Assembly: GCA_002431905.1 (NCBI GenBank)
Contig: DJER01000028.1
Span: forward strand, 13,082-77,081
Direction: 5' to 3'
Length of the DNA: 64,000 nt
DNA from: Christensenella sp. UBA5893
GTDB taxonomy: Bacteria > Bacillota > Clostridia > Christensenellales > UBA1242
Shown here: one piece after another, positions 61,108-64,000 of the stretch
How positions within the stretch are numbered: the first letter of the stretch is position 1
Layout: every line of letters begins with the position of its first letter
The notes under the pieces: generated by a model
What the model was told of the DNA's origin: nothing
The model's input: the letters and a program-made list of their open reading frames with translations, nothing else
Database searches by the model: none
Position numbers and translations under genes: made by a program

Positions 61108-63061
61108 ACCAATATAAGTTTTTTAAATATGGCATTTCATCTTTTACTGTCCACAAATTGCCACCCAATTGACCATTATAATAACTTGATATGAAATATG
61201 AGTTCTCTGATGCAGGACAATCATGATAACTATTTTTTGAACTTATTGTTATAATATTTCCATCCACATCATTTCCGTTATATGTTTTGTTGTCTTGATT
61301 TATTTGAGGAATTGAAGAGAATGAATATGTTCCATTTGATACAGAAATATTTTTTTTACACCAACCGGAACTATATGGTGCTTGATCTTTATCAAATGAA
61401 TGATATGGAATATTAGGTGCATGGAACTCATTGTTTGAATTACTCCATAATCTCGAACTTTTTTTTGTAAAGTTTTGATTTGATGAATATGCTTCAAAAT
61501 ACTCACTTGCAACCGTACTCTTTGCCCAGCACGATTGTATGTTTGCATTTGTTCCACACCATGCACCCATGTTTTTTATCTCAAAAGTTATTCTTGTGTT
61601 GCAAGTAGTTTCCATAATGTTTCCACTAAGAAGTCCTCCATTATTATAAGCACCACTCGTAAATTTTTCAACCATATATATTAAAAGCCTTTGTACGCCG
61701 TCTGAACCTACATATCCTGTATTATAGCAATTTGAAATCAAAAGTGTCCCATTCCCGTAACCAACAATTCCACCACTATATGCATTACATTTTCTGTAGT
61801 TTATGCTTGTTATTTCCCTTGAATACTTATATTCAAGAGAACGTAGAATCCAAAATAATTCAGCATACTTATAATAATATATTTGTTTTTCATTATAAGT
61901 TGTATCTTTTATATTTATATTAAAATTAGATAATGCGTTGTATGTTTCTTTTGCAGAGCTGTAAATCCTGCCAGAGTTTCCACAATTCGTCACATTGGTT
62001 TGTGTGTATCCAACAATTCCACCCGCATATGTTTGATCACTAATAGAAGTACCAGACAACACATTCCCACTATTCACACATTGATCAATTATACGGGAAG
62101 AATAAGAATAACCAACAATACCACCCAATGATGCATTATTGATTCCTGACCCCGAAATGGAAACATATCCAATATTTTGACACAACGACAAATTTGCTTT
62201 TCCACCCAACTCACCAGCAATTCCCCCAATTCTTATATAATTACAATTATTGGTATACACAGGTGCTTTGTTTATGCAATATTTAATCTCACCACCAGTT
62301 GAGCAACCAACAATTCCACCAATATGAGAGCCAAGACTAATGTATGCATTGTTTATACAATTCACCACAGTTCCTGCCTCCATATGCGCGACAATGCCTG
62401 CAGTGTATCTTGTTATTGTTGAATCTGATGATATATCAGACCCATAAATATCGCCATTTATATATACATTTGAAATTGTTCCACCATACATATGTGAAAC
62501 AATACCTGCAACACGTGCATAAGATATATTTGATTGCGTAGATTTAACAGTAAGATTATCAAAATAAACATTTTTTATTGTTCCATCAACACCAAGCCTT
62601 CTAATAAATGCCAATTCTTGACTATCACCACTTATCTTCAAATTGCTAATATGAAAGCTATTTCCATTAAAAACACCATTAAAATTATTGCTTTGACCTA
62701 TCCAAGTTCTTCCACTCAAATCTATGTTTTTTGTTAGCCTATATTCTGGACTTTTTGAATCTTTAAAATCATTTAAAGAATCTGCACTTACATTACTTGA
62801 TATATCATTGGAAAACATCCCAGCAAGTTGCTCTGGGGTAGAAATTTTATAGTAAGTATCTTTTTCGCCATTGTTGTTTATTTCTGTTACCAATTCAAAA
62901 TCAGTATCGGCAACGTATTGCCAACTTTGTTTGTATAAATTATATTCAATTTGTTTTTGAATTTCCCCAAAAACAACTACAGCAATAAAATAAATTGTTA
63001 CAATTAGTATTGAACAATAAATTATCAAAAATAACAAATTTGCCTTATTATTTTTTACCAT
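61106..63061 (-). CDS. Membrane-anchored surface protein with GLUG-type repeats
   Basis: 651 residues. An N-terminal membrane segment (about 8-32) anchors it, then a helical stretch, and from residue 75 on a right-handed beta-helix-like region with repeated GGIVGYSxxxxIxxCVNSGxV motifs of the GLUG family (for example GGIVGCSTGGEIKYCINKA and GGIVGYTQTNVTNCGNSG). Such proteins are adhesins or wall-associated surface proteins in gut Firmicutes and Bacteroidota. The C-terminal 250 residues continue with NCYNTGYVG-type motifs and a WCGTNANIQSCWAKS unit. AAAAGG precedes the ATG. It lacks a sorting motif. Confidence 0.75.
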   Translation of the reverse strand: MVKNNKANLLFLIIYCSILIVTIYFIAVVVFGEIQKQIEYNLYKQSWQYVADTDFELVTEINNNGEKDTYYKISTPEQLAGMFSNDISSNVSADSLNDFKDSKSPEYRLTKNIDLSGRTWIGQSNNFNGVFNGNSFHISNLKISGDSQELAFIRRLGVDGTIKNVYFDNLTVKSTQSNISYARVAGIVSHMYGGTISNVYINGDIYGSDISSDSTITRYTAGIVAHMEAGTVVNCINNAYISLGSHIGGIVGCSTGGEIKYCINKAPVYTNNCNYIRIGGIAGELGGKANLSLCQNIGYVSISGSGINNASLGGIVGYSYSSRIIDQCVNSGNVLSGTSISDQTYAGGIVGYTQTNVTNCGNSGRIYSSAKETYNALSNFNINIKDTTYNEKQIYYYKYAELFWILRSLEYKYSREITSINYRKCNAYSGGIVGYGNGTLLISNCYNTGYVGSDGVQRLLIYMVEKFTSGAYNNGGLLSGNIMETTCNTRITFEIKNMGAWCGTNANIQSCWAKSTVASEYFEAYSSNQNFTKKSSRLWSNSNNEFHAPNIPYHSFDKDQAPYSSGWCKKNISVSNGTYSFSSIPQINQDNKTYNGNDVDGNIITISSKNSYHDCPASENSYFISSYYNGQLGGNLWTVKDEMPYLKNLYW

Positions 63062-63325
63062 ATGTAGCCTTTTTTGTATTTTATTGTTTTATTATAAAAT
63101 TTTTGATTAACAAATAAAGATAAATGATTTAAATACTTTTGTTTATAAAGAATAAAAATGATTAAACGATATTGAATAATCATTTTTATAAAGTTTATTA
63201 GGGATATATTTCTAAATTTTTTGTATTATATTTTTGCATCCGCAGAAAGAATGAACCCGCAAGAACATGAGATTGAAAAATATATTATAAAATTTTGGGG
63301 GTTAAGATATATTACATAATATCAT
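63062..63325. other. Intergenic region without genes
   Basis: A+T-rich and non-coding as far as I can see, except for a less A+T-rich patch at about 63236-63272 and a hairpin at 63154-63187. Confidence 0.5.
63154..63187 (-). terminator. Hairpin downstream of the LRR gene
   Basis: AAAAATGATT and AATCATTTTT form a perfect 10-bp stem with a 14-nt loop and flanking A/T runs. It may end the LRR gene transcript about 140 nt past its stop. Confidence 0.5.
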
Positions 63326-64000
63326 CTATTTACTACGAGACCAGGTATATTCTACATAAGTTTCTTTTAAATTTTTGGCATTTACAGCGCTATCAGGCAC
63401 TGACAATTCTATAGTACCTGAAGTAGATGCAAGTAACCAAGAACTATTATTATCAGCAAAAGTCACACTTGTCAAATTTGTACATCCATAGAATGCATAC
63501 TCTTGAATGGTTGTACAACTGCTTGGAATTGTTATACTCTGAACATTATTATTGTTATAAAATGCACAAGTTCCTATTGTTTTAACACCAGCTGGTATCG
63601 TTGTAGATTTGCAACCCAATATCAAAATCGCACTATTAAATGTAATAACACAATTACTATTCATACTAGTATAAGTTTGATTACCTTCATCAACGACTAT
63701 ACTTGTCAAATTAGTACAGCCATCAAATGCCAATGGGTCTAGATTACTTATATTTTTAGAAATATATACGCTTGTTAAATTAGTATTGCTAGTAAACGCC
63801 GGTGGCATTATTCTTACTACTTGATAATCTGATCCTTTGGTTGCATTTCCATCTGAATCTTTAGATATTGTGCTTGGAATAACAACTTTTGTTTCGTTGC
63901 CTGTATATTTTTTTATAGTCGCTGTTTTTTTAGATTCATCAAACACAAATGTCATTCCATTTATTGTGTCTTCATGTTTTTCTTGACCTTTGTAGTCCAC
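63326..64000 (-). CDS. BspA-type leucine-rich-repeat surface protein, C-terminal part
   Basis: 224 residues visible; the 5' end is beyond the window (the GTG at 64000 is probably internal). LRR_5 repeats of the BspA type recur: FTSNTNLTSVYISKNI, FDGCTNLTSIVVDEGN, GVKTIGTCAFYNNNNVQSI and IQEYAFYGCTNLTSVTFAD. The end (KETYVEYTWSRSK) resembles the short aromatic C-termini seen in such proteins of gut Firmicutes. They are secreted or surface-bound and probably bind host or microbial surfaces. Domain content before the window is unknown. Confidence 0.8.
   Translation of the reverse strand: MDYKGQEKHEDTINGMTFVFDESKKTATIKKYTGNETKVVIPSTISKDSDGNATKGSDYQVVRIMPPAFTSNTNLTSVYISKNISNLDPLAFDGCTNLTSIVVDEGNQTYTSMNSNCVITFNSAILILGCKSTTIPAGVKTIGTCAFYNNNNVQSITIPSSCTTIQEYAFYGCTNLTSVTFADNNSSWLLASTSGTIELSVPDSAVNAKNLKETYVEYTWSRSK

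Noticed and set aside
1..64000. CRISPR arrays, prophage, transposase or restriction genes
   Set aside because: No spaced identical repeats, integrase, capsid, transposase or methylase motifs were seen.
1..64000. UGA reassigned to tryptophan, as in Mollicutes
   Set aside because: UGA serves as a normal stop (for example in the FtsL-like and SUFU-like genes), and the proteins use UGG for Trp; wall genes are present.

Overview
The window is very A+T-rich, uses the standard genetic code and reads as a chromosome segment of a low-GC Gram-positive anaerobe (Bacillota, Clostridia-like; probably a gut lineage, which is an inference). The evidence is: the Firmicutes order dnaG-rpoD; the L21-Prp-L27 cluster with an N-terminally extended L27; a pyruvate:ferredoxin oxidoreductase and an L-lactate dehydrogenase but no respiratory genes; murC and ftsI (so a peptidoglycan wall); spoVG; and large BspA/GLUG/Ig-like surface proteins. 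No prophage, insertion sequence, CRISPR array or plasmid gene was seen.

Layout. 1-11.9 kb (minus strand) is a tightly packed gene run starting at a good promoter near 11.9 kb: yqeY-like, metallophosphoesterase, a huge CvpA-like membrane protein, rsmH, an FtsL-like protein, ftsI/PBP2, dnaG, rpoD and a zinc-ribbon coiled-coil protein. Three consecutive genes (ftsI, dnaG, rpoD) start with TTG. 12-14.5 kb has a HIT protein, tRNA-Ser(GGA), a divergent transglutaminase-like protein and a coiled-coil protein that may start at ATT. 14.7-21.5 kb has a DAO-type flavoenzyme, lactate dehydrogenase, a GtrA protein, rpmA-prp-rplU behind an L21 leader, a SUFU-like protein, rpsI-rplM behind an L13 leader, and truA. 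21.6-27.6 kb holds nifJ and a transketolase coupled to a P-loop-less shikimate-kinase-like protein. 27.6-38 kb has lineage-specific proteins, an Ig-like cell-surface protein, a tiny Cys-rich protein and hflX. 38-42.8 kb has prfA, a DUF1385-PrmC fusion, rpmE, murC and spoVG. 43-64 kb has small membrane/hypothetical genes, cardiolipin synthase, a 3586-residue surface protein, a repeat-containing membrane protein, a YhhN/Fe-alcohol-dehydrogenase fusion, a GLUG-repeat protein and the C-terminal part of a BspA-like leucine-rich-repeat protein.

Themes. (1) Core genes for replication initiation, transcription, division and translation are interleaved with large extracellular proteins. (2) Many promoters fit TTGACA-17-TATAAT, often with an extended -10 TGn; at four genes (truA, the shikimate-kinase-like/tkt pair, a TPR-like gene, gtrA) the -10 box lies only 6-9 nt before the start codon and there is no ribosome-binding site, suggesting leaderless mRNAs. 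(3) The most interesting unexplained element is a candidate small RNA of about 100 nt at 42.84-42.95 kb: consensus promoter, a 9-bp hairpin with a GAAA tetraloop, a second hairpin, a free UCCUUAUA stretch complementary to Shine-Dalgarno sequences, and an intrinsic terminator, with no convincing gene inside.

Functions rest on recognised motifs and family knowledge; nothing was searched or folded computationally.
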